The notes beneath the pieces were generated by a model. It saw only the letters and a list, made by a program, of their open reading frames with translations, had not been told where the DNA came from and searched no databases. The translations under genes and the position numbers were made by a program. Below, piece by piece: positions 33,837 to 42,993 of a stretch of 62,843 nucleotides of DNA. Position 1 is the first letter of the stretch. Each line of letters opens with the position of its first letter. The stretch lies in NCBI GenBank assembly GCA_009921265.1, contig RFYV01000011.1, positions 1 through 62,843 of the forward strand, in the 5' to 3' direction. The DNA comes from Betaproteobacteria bacterium (GTDB lineage: Bacteria > Pseudomonadota > Gammaproteobacteria > Burkholderiales > Burkholderiaceae_C).

Positions 33837-34397
33837 ATGAGCGCAGATTACAAAGTTCAAGGCGACATCGCCATCATCATTCTCAATAATCCACCCATGA
33901 ATGGGTTGGGTCTATCAACGCGCCAAGGGATTGTCGATGGATTAAATAAAGCCGTTGCAGACGCCAAGGTCAAAGCGGTCGTCATCACGGGCGCAGGCAA
34001 AGCATTTTCAAGTGGCGCAGATATCAAAGAATTTGGAACACCCAAAGCCATTCAAGAACCGCATTTAATTAGCGTCATCAATGCCATCGAAAACAGCACT
34101 AAACCCGTGGTTGCAGCCATGCACAGTGTCACCATGGGCGGTGGACTCGAATTAGCCCTTGGGTGTCATTACAGAGTTTGCGCGCCTGGTTGTGATATTT
34201 CTTTTCCAGAAGTCAAACTTGGTTTGATTCCTGGTGCAGGTGGTACGCAGCGTTTACCGCGTGTATTAGGTTACCATGCAAACATCCATTGGGGGACGCT
34301 TACTTTCAATTTGCTCGCAACATGGTCAAGGGCATGTCAAAAAATTATCCTGCACCACCCAAATGCGTGGATGCAGTTGAGATGGCTACCAAGTTAA
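33837..34397 (+). CDS. 5' fragment: enoyl-CoA hydratase half of the broken fadB-type gene
   Basis: Open frame of 186 codons from an ATG with AGAGGA upstream. Residues 1 to about 145 are crotonase: NNPPMNGLGLSTRQG, GKAFSSGADIKEFG, MGGGLELALG (first catalytic Glu) and FPEVKLGLIPGAGGTQRLPR (second Glu). After Gly in PRVLG the reading is out of frame and ends in about 40 unrelated residues. It has the catalytic Glu residues but lacks the C-terminal helices that close the site and form the trimer, so activity is doubtful. Confidence 0.75.
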   Translation: MSADYKVQGDIAIIILNNPPMNGLGLSTRQGIVDGLNKAVADAKVKAVVITGAGKAFSSGADIKEFGTPKAIQEPHLISVINAIENSTKPVVAAMHSVTMGGGLELALGCHYRVCAPGCDISFPEVKLGLIPGAGGTQRLPRVLGYHANIHWGTLTFNLLATWSRACQKIILHHPNAWMQLRWLPS

Positions 34398-35755
34398 AGT
34401 TTGATGACGGCATGAACTATGAGCGCGAGACTTTTATGAATCTCATGCTCACACCCGAATCACGCGCTTTGCGTCATTTGTTTATTTCACAACGTGCTGC
34501 GTCCAAAATTGAAGACGTACCATCTGACACGCCACAACGCAACATTGGATCGATCGCTGTGATTGGTGCGGGCACCATGGGCGGTGGTATTAGCATGAAT
34601 TTTCTCAATGCTGGCATACCCGTCAAAATTTTGGAAACTAAACAAGAAGCTTTGGATCGCGGTTTGACTGTGATCAAAAAAAATTACGAGTCACAGGTTA
34701 AAAGAGGAAAGCTCAAAGAAGACAAATACCAACAACGCATGTCCTTGCTCAGTACCACGCTCAGTTACGACGACATCAAGGACGCCGACTTGGTCATCGA
34801 AGCGGTGTTTGAAGAAATGGGCGTCAAGCAACAAGTATTTGAAAAACTCGATCAAGTGATGAAAAAAGGCGCAATATTGGCCAGCAACACGTCCACATTA
34901 GATGTGAACCAAATTGCAAGCTTCACCAAGCGTCCTCAAGACGTCGTTGGATTGCATTTTTTCAGCCCTGCCAATGTCATGAAATTACTTGAAGTGGTGC
35001 GTGGCGAAAAAACGGCCAAGGACGTGATGGCAACTGTCATGTCTGTTGCTAAAAAAATCAAAAAAACTGCGGTTGTATCTGGCGTGTGCGATGGCTTCAT
35101 TGGCAACCGCATGATCGAACAATATGGACGTCAAGGTGGATTTTTACTTGAGGAAGGCTGCACACCTCAACAAGTGGATAAAGCGATTGAAAAATTTGGT
35201 TTTGCCATGGGACCCTTTCGCATGGGTGACCTTGCAGGCAACGACATCGGTTGGGCGATTCGCAAACGTCGCTATGTTGAAAAATCCAATATGAAGTACA
35301 GCAAAACGGCCGACTTGTTGTGTGAGATGGGCCGCTTTGGTCAAAAAGTGGGTAAAGGCTGGTATGACTACCAAGAAGGAAAACGCGACGCTATTCCAAA
35401 CAAGGAAGTCGAGGACATGGTGGTCAATCATCGAAAAACCATGGGCATCACAGCTCGAAAAATTTCTGATGAAGAAATTGTTCAACGCTTGGTGTTCTCA
35501 TTGGTCAACGAAGCTGCTCACATCCTCGAGGAAGGTATTGCTGCGCGTGCATCAGATATTGACATGGTCTACATCACAGGTTATGGATTTCCAATCTATC
35601 GCGGTGGCCCCATGCTTTATGCCGATCAATTCGGTTTATTCAATGTGATTCAAGCCATGCAACGCTTTGCACGAAACCCACTCGACGATGCGAGTTTTTG
35701 GAAACCCGCACCCTTGCTTGCCAAACTCGCCGCCGAAGGCAAAACATTCAATTAA
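34278..35755 (+). CDS. 3' fragment: 3-hydroxyacyl-CoA dehydrogenase half of the broken fadB-type gene
   Basis: Open frame with a complete dehydrogenase portion: NAD-binding GAGTMGGGISMNF, SNTSTLDVNQIA, catalytic His in VGLHFFSPANVMKLLEVV and C-terminal GYGFPIYRGGPM. There is no obvious ribosome site; in-frame starts are TTG 34289 and ATG 34322. If translated by reinitiation or from a secondary start, it could work as a stand-alone 3-hydroxyacyl-CoA dehydrogenase. The coordinate given for the start is where homology resumes, not a proven start codon. Confidence 0.7.
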
Positions 35756-35764
35756 GGAACTGAC

Positions 35765-36940
35765 ATGACCAACGCAGTGATTGTTTCAACCGCTAGAACC
35801 CCTTTGGCAAAAAGCTGGAAGGGCGCTTTCAATATGACGCATGGTGCATCCTTAGGTGGCCACGCAGTCAAACACGCGATTGCTCGTGCAGGCATCGAGG
35901 CTGCCGAAATTGACGATGTGATCATGGGATGCGCAACACCCGAAGGTGCAACAGGCGCCAATATCGCTCGACAAATTGCTCTCATGGCAGATTGCCCCAT
36001 AACGGTATCAGGCGTTACTGTTAATCGGTTTTGTTCATCGGGTTTGCAAACCATTGCATTGGCTTCTCAACGCATCATTGCAGGCGAGGGAGACGTGTAT
36101 GTAGCAGGTGGTGTTGAAAGTATTTCTTGTGTGCAACAAGAAATGAATCAACACATGTTGGCAGATCCCAATTTAAGCAAGAAAAAACCAGAAATTTATT
36201 GGAACATGTTGCAAACGGCAGAGCAAGTGGCCAAGCGATACAAAATCAATCGCGATGTGATGGATGAATACGGTGCATTCAGTCAACAAAGAGCATGCGC
36301 CGCACAAGCCGCTGGCAAATTCGACGCTGAAATTGCGGCCATCACGGTCAAGGCAGGTTTCATTGATAAAACCATGGGCATGATAACGCAACAAGTGACC
36401 GTAAGCAAAGACGAGGGTCTGCGTGAAGGAACCACTGCGCAAGGTATCAGTGGAATCAAGTCGGCCATGCCAGGTGGTGTCATTGCCGCTGGGAATGCGA
36501 GCCAATTCTCTGATGGTGCTGGTGCGTGCGTTGTGATGAGCGAAGAACTAGCCAGCAAACGAAACCTCACACCCTTGGGTCGTTTTTTAGGATTTGCTGT
36601 TGCGGGTTGTGAACCCGACGAAATGGGTATTGGTCCTGTGTTTGCAGTTCCTAAATTACTCAAACGGTTGGGCTTGAGCGTTAAAGACATCGATTTGTGG
36701 GAGCTCAACGAAGCCTTCGCGGTACAAGTTTTGTATTGCAGAGACAAACTGGGCATTCCCTCAGAACTTCTCAATGTCAATGGTGGTGCTATCGCTGTGG
36801 GTCATCCTTATGGTGTGAGCGGACAACGCCTCACAGGTCATGCATTGATTGAAGGAAAACGTCGTGGTGCCAAACGCGTCTGCGTCACCATGTGTATTGG
36901 TGGTGGTATGGGTGCAGCAGGCATTTTTGAAGTTTTATAA
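35765..36940 (+). CDS. acetyl-CoA C-acyltransferase (thiolase)
   Basis: Cleaves 3-ketoacyl-CoA to acetyl-CoA and a shortened acyl-CoA, the last step of beta-oxidation. 391 aa, complete: nucleophile Cys in [11 protein letters not shown] (near residue 90), [17 protein letters not shown], His in [16 protein letters not shown] and the second Cys in [14 protein letters not shown]. Begins 10 bases after the fadB-type gene, as in an FadBA pair. Confidence 0.95.
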   Translation: MTNAVIVSTARTPLAKSWKGAFNMTHGASLGGHAVKHAIARAGIEAAEIDDVIMGCATPEGATGANIARQIALMADCPITVSGVTVNRFCSSGLQTIALASQRIIAGEGDVYVAGGVESISCVQQEMNQHMLADPNLSKKKPEIYWNMLQTAEQVAKRYKINRDVMDEYGAFSQQRACAAQAAGKFDAEIAAITVKAGFIDKTMGMITQQVTVSKDEGLREGTTAQGISGIKSAMPGGVIAAGNASQFSDGAGACVVMSEELASKRNLTPLGRFLGFAVAGCEPDEMGIGPVFAVPKLLKRLGLSVKDIDLWELNEAFAVQVLYCRDKLGIPSELLNVNGGAIAVGHPYGVSGQRLTGHALIEGKRRGAKRVCVTMCIGGGMGAAGIFEVL

Positions 36941-36964
36941 AAAAACGTCTTCAAGGATGTTGAC

Positions 36965-38803
36965 ATGAGCTTGCGTCAAAGCATTGATTTTTTTCTGTAT
37001 GACTGGCTGCATGTCGACACTTTGTGTGGAAGAGATCGTTTTTTAGAACACGGCAAAGAAACTTTCGATGCGGTATTAGATATATGCGAGCGTATCGCCA
37101 AAGACAAATACGCGCCGTTCAATCGATTGGTGGATACGCAAGAACCCCGAATGGAAGGGGACCGCGTCATTCTTCCACAAGTCACGCACGATGCACACGC
37201 GGCCTATGCAGGCTCTGGCATGCTCAGCGCCGCGCAAGACTACGACATCGGTGGTATGCAGTTGCCCTATACAGTAGAGGCTGCAGCCAATTCATTTTTT
37301 GCTGCCGCGTCGGTGAGTATTGGTAGCGGCATGCTCACCGTTGGCAATGCCAATTTATTAATGGCGCATGGCAGCGAGACACAAAAAAAAGTTTTTGCAC
37401 GTAACGAGTTTTCAGGTCGCTGGATGGGCACCATGTGTTTGTCTGAACCTCAAGCAGGTTCATCTTTATCGGACATCACGACACGTGCAACGCCTGATGG
37501 TGATGATTTTAAAAACGATGTGTTGGGTGAACGTTATCGCCTCAAAGGCAACAAAATGTGGATCTCGACAGGAGACCACGACATCACCGAAAACATTGTG
37601 CATTTGGTGCTTGCCAAAATTCCGGACGCCAACGGTCAATTCATTCTAGGTACCAAAGGCATCTCACTGTTTATTGTTCCCAAACAATTGGTCAACGAGC
37701 AAGGCCAACTAACGGGAGAGCGAAACGACGTTGCATTGGCAGGACTCAATCACAAATGCGGTTGGAGAGGCACGGTCAACACCTTGCTCAATTTTGGCGA
37801 AGGCAAATATCCTGTGCGCTCAGGTGGAATTGATCACCGTGGTGCAGGTGCGATCGGCTATTTAGTAGGACAACCTGGCCAAGGTTTGCGTTGTATGTTT
37901 CACATGATGAATGAGGCGCGTATTGGTGTTGGATTGGCCGCTACGATGCTCGGTCTTGCGGGGTATTACGCATCATTGGACTATGCAAAAAATCGCCATC
38001 AAGGACGCTCTGCGCGGGGCCAAGGCAAAGATCCATCAAGCCCCAGTATTCCTATCATTCAACATGCAGATATCAAGCGTATGTTGCTGGCACAAAAATC
38101 ATATGGAGAAGGTGCACTGGCTTTGGCTTTATATTGCGCACGTTTAGTTGATGAACAACATACAGGCACCCGTGAACAAGCCAACGAGGCCCGATTACTC
38201 TTAGAAGTGTTAACACCAATTGCAAAAAGCTGGCCCAGCGAATGGTGTTTAGAGGCCAATAATTTAGCCATTCAAATTCACGGAGGCTATGGCTACACGC
38301 GTGATTTTCCTGTTGAGCAATATTGGCGCGACAATCGACTCAACATGATTCACGAAGGCACACATGGTATTCAGGCCTTGGATTTGTTAGGGCGAAAAGT
38401 ATTGATGGAAGAAGGTCTTGGCTTGAAATTGTTAAAGCAACGCATCATGGAGACAGTTCGTTTGGCTAACACCCAAGAGCAACCGATCAAAATGCATGCG
38501 CAAAAATTGGTTGATGCCATTGAGCAAATTGAACACGCTACACAACTAGCGTGGAGCCAACAAAACCCAAGCATCGCATTAGCCAATGCAGTCCCCTATA
38601 TGCAAGCATTTGGTCATACGGTGATGGCTTGGACATGGTTAAGCGTTATAGCTTCCACTCAATGCAAAGATGCTACGCATGAGGGTCGCCGACGCGCATG
38701 CGACTACTTTTTCAACTATGAATTGCCTAAAATCAGTGCATGGCTCCATGTGGTGAACAACCACGACATGACATGCGCTGAAATGCCCATCGAGAGTTTT
38801 TAA
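36965..38803 (+). CDS. acyl-CoA dehydrogenase, ~600-aa type
   Basis: FAD enzyme that makes the 2,3-enoyl-CoA. At 612 aa it belongs to the long acyl-CoA dehydrogenase group with a C-terminal extension, which includes 3-methylmercaptopropionyl-CoA dehydrogenase (DmdC). Seen: MCLSEPQAGSSLSD, KMWISTGDHDI, NEARIGVGLAATML, IQIHGGYGYTRDFPVEQYWRD and the probable catalytic Glu in MIHEGTHGIQALDLLGRK. Substrate is unknown; DMSP-derived compounds or medium/long fatty acids are possible. Confidence 0.92.
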   Translation: MSLRQSIDFFLYDWLHVDTLCGRDRFLEHGKETFDAVLDICERIAKDKYAPFNRLVDTQEPRMEGDRVILPQVTHDAHAAYAGSGMLSAAQDYDIGGMQLPYTVEAAANSFFAAASVSIGSGMLTVGNANLLMAHGSETQKKVFARNEFSGRWMGTMCLSEPQAGSSLSDITTRATPDGDDFKNDVLGERYRLKGNKMWISTGDHDITENIVHLVLAKIPDANGQFILGTKGISLFIVPKQLVNEQGQLTGERNDVALAGLNHKCGWRGTVNTLLNFGEGKYPVRSGGIDHRGAGAIGYLVGQPGQGLRCMFHMMNEARIGVGLAATMLGLAGYYASLDYAKNRHQGRSARGQGKDPSSPSIPIIQHADIKRMLLAQKSYGEGALALALYCARLVDEQHTGTREQANEARLLLEVLTPIAKSWPSEWCLEANNLAIQIHGGYGYTRDFPVEQYWRDNRLNMIHEGTHGIQALDLLGRKVLMEEGLGLKLLKQRIMETVRLANTQEQPIKMHAQKLVDAIEQIEHATQLAWSQQNPSIALANAVPYMQAFGHTVMAWTWLSVIASTQCKDATHEGRRRACDYFFNYELPKISAWLHVVNNHDMTCAEMPIESF

Positions 38804-38833
38804 TTTTTTTCACCTTCAATTTGGAGAATTCGA

Positions 38834-39625
38834 ATGATACGCAATGTATTAGAACTGTTAAGCCTCAAAGGCAAAACCGCACTCGTCACAGGTGGCTCAC
38901 GCGGTCTTGGTTTTCAAATGGCGCAAGCATTGGGTGAAGGTGGCGCAAAAATAATCATCTCATCTCGCAAAGCCGATGATTTAAAAGAAGCCACTTCAAA
39001 GCTAAAGTCCCAAGGCATTGATGCAGATTGGATCGCAGCCGACTGCGCCAATGAAAAAGAGATTCACGAACTCGGCGCGCAAACCATTCAACGCTTGGGT
39101 CACATCGATATTTTGATTAACAACGCAGGTGCCGCATGGGGAGCGCCCGCTGAAGACCATCCCATTGATGCGTGGGACAAAGTTATGAACCTTAATATTA
39201 GAGGCTACTTTATTCTGAGTCAGTATGTGGGCAAGCATTCGATGATTCCAAGAGGCAAAGGTAGCATCATCAACTTGGCCTCAATTGCTGGATTGGGCGG
39301 GAACCCCAAAGGCATGGATACCATCGCTTACAACACATCCAAAGGTGCAGTCGTTAATTTCACGCGCGCATTAGCAGGCGAGTGGGGCGAACATCACATT
39401 CGTGTCAATGCCATCTGCCCTGGTTTCTTTCCCAGCAAAATGACCCAAGGTACGCTTAAAAATTTAGGTGAAGAGCGTTTGGCAGCTCACGCGCCTTTGG
39501 GTCGATTAGGCGATGACGAGGATTTAAAAGGAATATGCGTGTTACTCGCGTCAGACGCTAGCAAACATATCACGGGTCAATACATCGCCGTTGATGGCGG
39601 TGTGAGCGTCATCAAAGGCGGTTGA
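38834..39625 (+). CDS. short-chain dehydrogenase/reductase
   Basis: Rossmann-fold NAD(P)-dependent oxidoreductase, 263 aa. Cofactor motif TGGSRGLGFQMA, structural NNAGAAWG, catalytic Ser in LASIAGLGG and Tyr-x-x-x-Lys in AYNTSKGAVVNF; C-terminal ASKHITGQYIAVDGG. A hydroxyacyl or alcohol substrate within this catabolic set is likely but not identified. Its stop is directly followed by the thioesterase ATG. Confidence 0.9.
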   Translation: MIRNVLELLSLKGKTALVTGGSRGLGFQMAQALGEGGAKIIISSRKADDLKEATSKLKSQGIDADWIAADCANEKEIHELGAQTIQRLGHIDILINNAGAAWGAPAEDHPIDAWDKVMNLNIRGYFILSQYVGKHSMIPRGKGSIINLASIAGLGGNPKGMDTIAYNTSKGAVVNFTRALAGEWGEHHIRVNAICPGFFPSKMTQGTLKNLGEERLAAHAPLGRLGDDEDLKGICVLLASDASKHITGQYIAVDGGVSVIKGG

Positions 39626-40069
39626 ATGGCCAGTTTAAACACACCACGCAAAAGTGAAGGCTTTTTATATCCAATTCCTTTTGTTGAACTTTTAGGCTTT
39701 AATCTCGCCAAATTTGAAAATGGACTTGCAGAAGTTAAATTTGACCCCCTGCCAGAGCATCTCAACACATTAGATTTTATTCATGGTGGCGTTTTGATGA
39801 CGCTCATGGATGTAGCGATGGCCGCAGCTGCGCGCAGTATCGATCCGCTTTTATCGGTGATCACCATTGAAATGAAAACAACGTTTATGCAACCAGCCAT
39901 CGGCAAAGTCATCACCAAAGGGCGATTGATTTATCGAACGCAATCGACTGCATTTTTAGAGGCGAGTATTTTTGATATCAATAACAAACACTGCGCACAT
40001 GCAACGGGTACATTTAAATATGTTCACAATAAAAATCAAGCCAACCTCAAGAAACCAGCCTCGAATTAA
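39626..40069 (+). CDS. PaaI family hotdog thioesterase
   Basis: 147-aa hotdog-fold acyl-CoA thioesterase. The motif FIHGGVLMTLMDVAMAAAA (His-Gly-Gly and active Asp) is diagnostic, followed by strands VITIEMKTTFMQPAIGKV and TAFLEASIFD. It starts on the base after the upstream SDR stop. It probably frees CoA from dead-end acyl-CoAs in the pathway (inference). Confidence 0.9.
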   Translation: MASLNTPRKSEGFLYPIPFVELLGFNLAKFENGLAEVKFDPLPEHLNTLDFIHGGVLMTLMDVAMAAAARSIDPLLSVITIEMKTTFMQPAIGKVITKGRLIYRTQSTAFLEASIFDINNKHCAHATGTFKYVHNKNQANLKKPASN

Positions 40070-40090
40070 TTTTTAAAACAAGGAATGACA

Positions 40091-41107
40091 ATGACGACGA
40101 TTCAAAAAATTATTTTAGATAATCGCCCACAAGGCGTTGCCACTGTTGACAACTTCAAACTGATTGAAACAGCCGCTCCTGTTTTAAAAGACGGTGAAGT
40201 GTTGATTCGTCACTATTACTTAAGCTTAGACCCTTACATGCGCGGCCGAATGAACGAATCCAAGAGTTATGCGCAACCACAAGCCTTGGGTGAAGTGATG
40301 ATTGGGGGCACGGTAGGCGAGGTCGTACAAAGTCTTCATGCCAAATTTAAAACAGGCGATTACGTGGTGGGTATGGGCGGTTGGCAAACGCACAGTGTGG
40401 TTCACGGCGATACACCAGGTGCGATTCGAAAAGTCGATACCACTCATGTTCCCTTGAGTTATTACTTAGGCGCCGTTGGCATGCCTGGCGTCACCGCATG
40501 GTACGGGTTGGTTCGAATCATGGAACCCAAAGCGGGTCAAACTGTCACTGTCAGCGCGGCTAGTGGTGCCGTGGGTAGCGCATTAGGCGCATTGGCAAAA
40601 GCTCGCGGATGTCGAGTGGTCGGCATTGCAGGCGGTAAAGATAAGTGCGACTATGTCGTCAATGAATTGGGTTTTGATGCATGCGTTGATTACAAGCAAC
40701 AGAAAGACTATCTTTCACTTTCTAAAGCACTGCGCGATGCATGCCCCAATGGCATTGATGCACATTTTGAAAATGTAGGCGGCATGGTGTTAGACGCTGT
40801 CATGATCAGAACCAATGCGTTTGGTCGCATCGCAGTCTGCGGAATGATTGCAGGTTACGACGGCGCGCCACTACCTATGACACATCCTTCTTTGATTTTG
40901 GTGAATCGACTCAAAGTGCAAGGCTTTATTGTGAGTGAGCACATGGAAGACTGGCCTACTGCACTCACCGAGTTAGCTCAATTGGTAGCCCGTGGAAAAC
41001 TCAAACCTAGAGAAACTATTGCGCAAGGTTTATCCCATGCGCCCGAGGCCTTTTTGGGTTTACTTAAAGGCAAAAATTTTGGCAAGCAATTAGTTAAATT
41101 AATTTAA
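40091..41107 (+). CDS. zinc-free NADP-dependent oxidoreductase (MDR, CurA/LTB4DH-like)
   Basis: 338-aa medium-chain reductase that reduces activated C=C bonds. LSLDPYMRGRMNESKSY and the cofactor loop SAASGAVGSALGALAKARG are typical, and the zinc-ligand cysteines of alcohol dehydrogenases are missing. An ATG lies two codons upstream, but AAGGA (40080-40084) touches it; the ATG at 40091 has proper spacing. Part of the acyl catabolic operon. Confidence 0.9.
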   Translation: MTTIQKIILDNRPQGVATVDNFKLIETAAPVLKDGEVLIRHYYLSLDPYMRGRMNESKSYAQPQALGEVMIGGTVGEVVQSLHAKFKTGDYVVGMGGWQTHSVVHGDTPGAIRKVDTTHVPLSYYLGAVGMPGVTAWYGLVRIMEPKAGQTVTVSAASGAVGSALGALAKARGCRVVGIAGGKDKCDYVVNELGFDACVDYKQQKDYLSLSKALRDACPNGIDAHFENVGGMVLDAVMIRTNAFGRIAVCGMIAGYDGAPLPMTHPSLILVNRLKVQGFIVSEHMEDWPTALTELAQLVARGKLKPRETIAQGLSHAPEAFLGLLKGKNFGKQLVKLI

Positions 41108-41128
41108 ATAAAAAAAACGGAGACAAGC

Positions 41129-42064
41129 ATGGCCGATATTATTTTGCATCATTACCCGATGTCACCTTTTGCAGAAAAAATTCGATTGGTATTGGGTTAC
41201 AAAAAAATCAATTGGACCAGCGTCATCATTCCTATGATGATGCCCAAGCCCGATGTAGTCTCACTGACGGGCGGTCACCGTCGTACACCTTTGTTGCAAA
41301 TCGGTGCTGATATCTATTGCGACACAGCATTAATTTGTGATGTGCTCGAACATTTATATCCCGCGCCCACGCTTTATCCAGAACATCAAAAAGGATTGGC
41401 TCGCATTGTTGCGCAATGGGCCGACGCCATCATCTTTGGTCCCGTGATGGCCTACAACTTTCATCCACAAGGCGCTGCGCAAGCGTTTGGAAATTCGGAA
41501 CCTGAGTTCATGAAAAGTTTTTCGCAAGATCGTCAAACCATGCGCGGTGGACAACCCCGCATGCGACCCGAAGATGCGGCGTCCACTTACAAAAGTTATT
41601 TAAGACGTTTATCGGATATCCTAACGGATCATCCCTTTTTATTTGGCGATGCGCCGTGTGTCGCTGATTTTTCTGCCTACCACCCTTTGTGGTTCACGCT
41701 TGAAAAAACACCCGCGATGGCATCAATCTTCGATGCAACACCTTTGGTGCGTGATTGGGCTAAACGTATGAAAGACATCGGACATGGAAGCTTCAAAACC
41801 ATCAGCAGTGACGACGCATTGAAGCTTTCAAAATCATCTCAAACACTTGCACTGAACAACGAGCCCTTCATGGATGAGCACGGCATTGCACTAGGTACGC
41901 CTGTGGTCATTCGTGCCGAATCATTTGGCACCGAACCGACCGAAGGCAAATTGATTGCGTCTACGCGTACCCGTTACTCCATCGAGCGCACCGATGAACG
42001 TGCAGGTCAGGTACATGTTCATTTTCCAAGAATTGGTTTTTCAATCAGCAAGGTGAGTGCATGA
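41129..42064 (+). CDS. glutathione S-transferase family protein
   Basis: 311-aa two-part GST. The thioredoxin-like N-terminus reads LHHYPMSPFAEKIRLVLGYK (Ser in SPF as the likely catalytic position), with the cis-Pro RRTPLL and DTALICDVLE. A helical domain follows. About 60 C-terminal residues (after residue 245) are beyond the usual GST length and rich in strands. Function in this operon is unknown; ATGA overlap with the next SDR argues for coupling. Confidence 0.86.
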   Translation: MADIILHHYPMSPFAEKIRLVLGYKKINWTSVIIPMMMPKPDVVSLTGGHRRTPLLQIGADIYCDTALICDVLEHLYPAPTLYPEHQKGLARIVAQWADAIIFGPVMAYNFHPQGAAQAFGNSEPEFMKSFSQDRQTMRGGQPRMRPEDAASTYKSYLRRLSDILTDHPFLFGDAPCVADFSAYHPLWFTLEKTPAMASIFDATPLVRDWAKRMKDIGHGSFKTISSDDALKLSKSSQTLALNNEPFMDEHGIALGTPVVIRAESFGTEPTEGKLIASTRTRYSIERTDERAGQVHVHFPRIGFSISKVSA

Positions 42065-42969
42065 TCAGTGATTTTAAAGGTAAAACTGCGGTCTTAACGG
42101 GCGCAGGTTCGGGCTTTGGTTTGGCCTGCGCCAAACAGGGCGCGATGTTGGACATGCGATTGGTGATGGTTGATGTTCAAGAAGACGCATTGCAAAAGGC
42201 CGCTCAAGAAATTAGCGCAATGGGAGCTGAAGTGTTGGCCGTCAAAGTCGATGTTTCATCGGCTACTGAAATGGAACAACTTGCTACAAAAGTGATGCAA
42301 CAATTTGGCGCGCCTCATTTTGTTTTCAACAATGCAGGCGTTGCTGCGGGTGGTTTGATTTGGGAAAGTAGCCTTGCTGATTGGCAATGGTTGTTGGGCG
42401 TCAACATGATGGGCGTTATTCATGGCATGAGATTGTTTACACCCATCATGCTCGAAGCTGCAAAAAAAGATCCCCACTATCGTGGACACATGGTAAACAC
42501 AGCCAGTATGGCTGGCCTGTTAACACCTCCCAATATGGGCATTTATAACGTCAGCAAACATGCAGTGGTTGCTCTCACCGAAACCTTGTATCAAGATTTG
42601 CAACTGATCACCGAGCAAGTGAGTGCGAGTGTTTTATGTCCTTATTTTGTTCCAACAGGCATCAGTCAAAGTCATCGCAATCGACCCAATTCTGCGCCAG
42701 CAGAAAAACCCACACAAAGTCAACTCATTGGTCAGGCCATGAGCGACAAAGCAGTAGGCAGCGGCAAGGTGAGTGCCGATGATGTTGCCCAAATGGTTTT
42801 TGAAGCCATGACAAAGAATCAGTTTTATATTTATAGCCATCCCAAAGCCTTGGGTAATGTTCAGCAACGCATGGAAGCGATCGTGATGGGAAATAATCCG
42901 CCCGATCCTTTTGCGCAAAGACCTGAAATTGGTGAACAGTTAAGAGAAGCGCTCAGGCAAACGCTTTAA
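42061..42969 (+). CDS. short-chain dehydrogenase/reductase
   Basis: 302-aa NAD(P) oxidoreductase: TGAGSGFGLACAKQG cofactor loop, FNNAGVAAGG, Ser in NTASMAGLLT and Tyr-x-x-x-Lys in YNVSKHAVVALTE. The C-terminal part is longer than in basic SDRs and ends DPFAQRPEIGEQLREAL. Start ATG overlaps the GST stop. Last gene of the catabolic row. Confidence 0.9.
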   Translation: MISDFKGKTAVLTGAGSGFGLACAKQGAMLDMRLVMVDVQEDALQKAAQEISAMGAEVLAVKVDVSSATEMEQLATKVMQQFGAPHFVFNNAGVAAGGLIWESSLADWQWLLGVNMMGVIHGMRLFTPIMLEAAKKDPHYRGHMVNTASMAGLLTPPNMGIYNVSKHAVVALTETLYQDLQLITEQVSASVLCPYFVPTGISQSHRNRPNSAPAEKPTQSQLIGQAMSDKAVGSGKVSADDVAQMVFEAMTKNQFYIYSHPKALGNVQQRMEAIVMGNNPPDPFAQRPEIGEQLREALRQTL

Positions 42970-42993
42970 TGTTAAAGGAAGTTTAGTTTTTTT
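42959..42993 (+). terminator. possible intrinsic terminator at the end of the catabolic operon
   Basis: CTTTAA-TG-TTAAAG (42964-42977) with outer AAAC/GTTT arms is followed by seven T (42987-42993), overlapping the SDR stop. The stem is AT-rich and interrupted, so strength is doubtful; the position suits an operon end. Confidence 0.35.

Larger units (their letters stand above)
33837..35755 (+). pseudogene. fadB-type enoyl-CoA hydratase/3-hydroxyacyl-CoA dehydrogenase, disrupted
   Basis: Bifunctional beta-oxidation gene (intact homologs are about 700 aa) broken by an internal deletion with frameshift. The hydratase part reads normally in one frame to LPRVLG (about 34270). Homology resumes in another frame at KHPLGDAYFQFARN (about 34280). 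By comparison with remembered homologs roughly 60-70 codons, the C-terminal helices of the hydratase domain, are missing. Both flanks are otherwise well conserved, so the break is recent or an assembly artefact. Neighbouring genes of the pathway are intact. Confidence 0.82.

Noticed and set aside
36283..36780. 165-aa open frame antisense to the thiolase gene
   Set aside because: Shadow frame, Ser/Pro-rich by codon mirroring; the thiolase on the other strand is complete.
26083..38803. Assignment of the cluster as a DMSP (dmdBCD) pathway
   Set aside because: Family size and motifs are compatible, but no specific residues or dmdA gene were seen, so gene symbols were not given.
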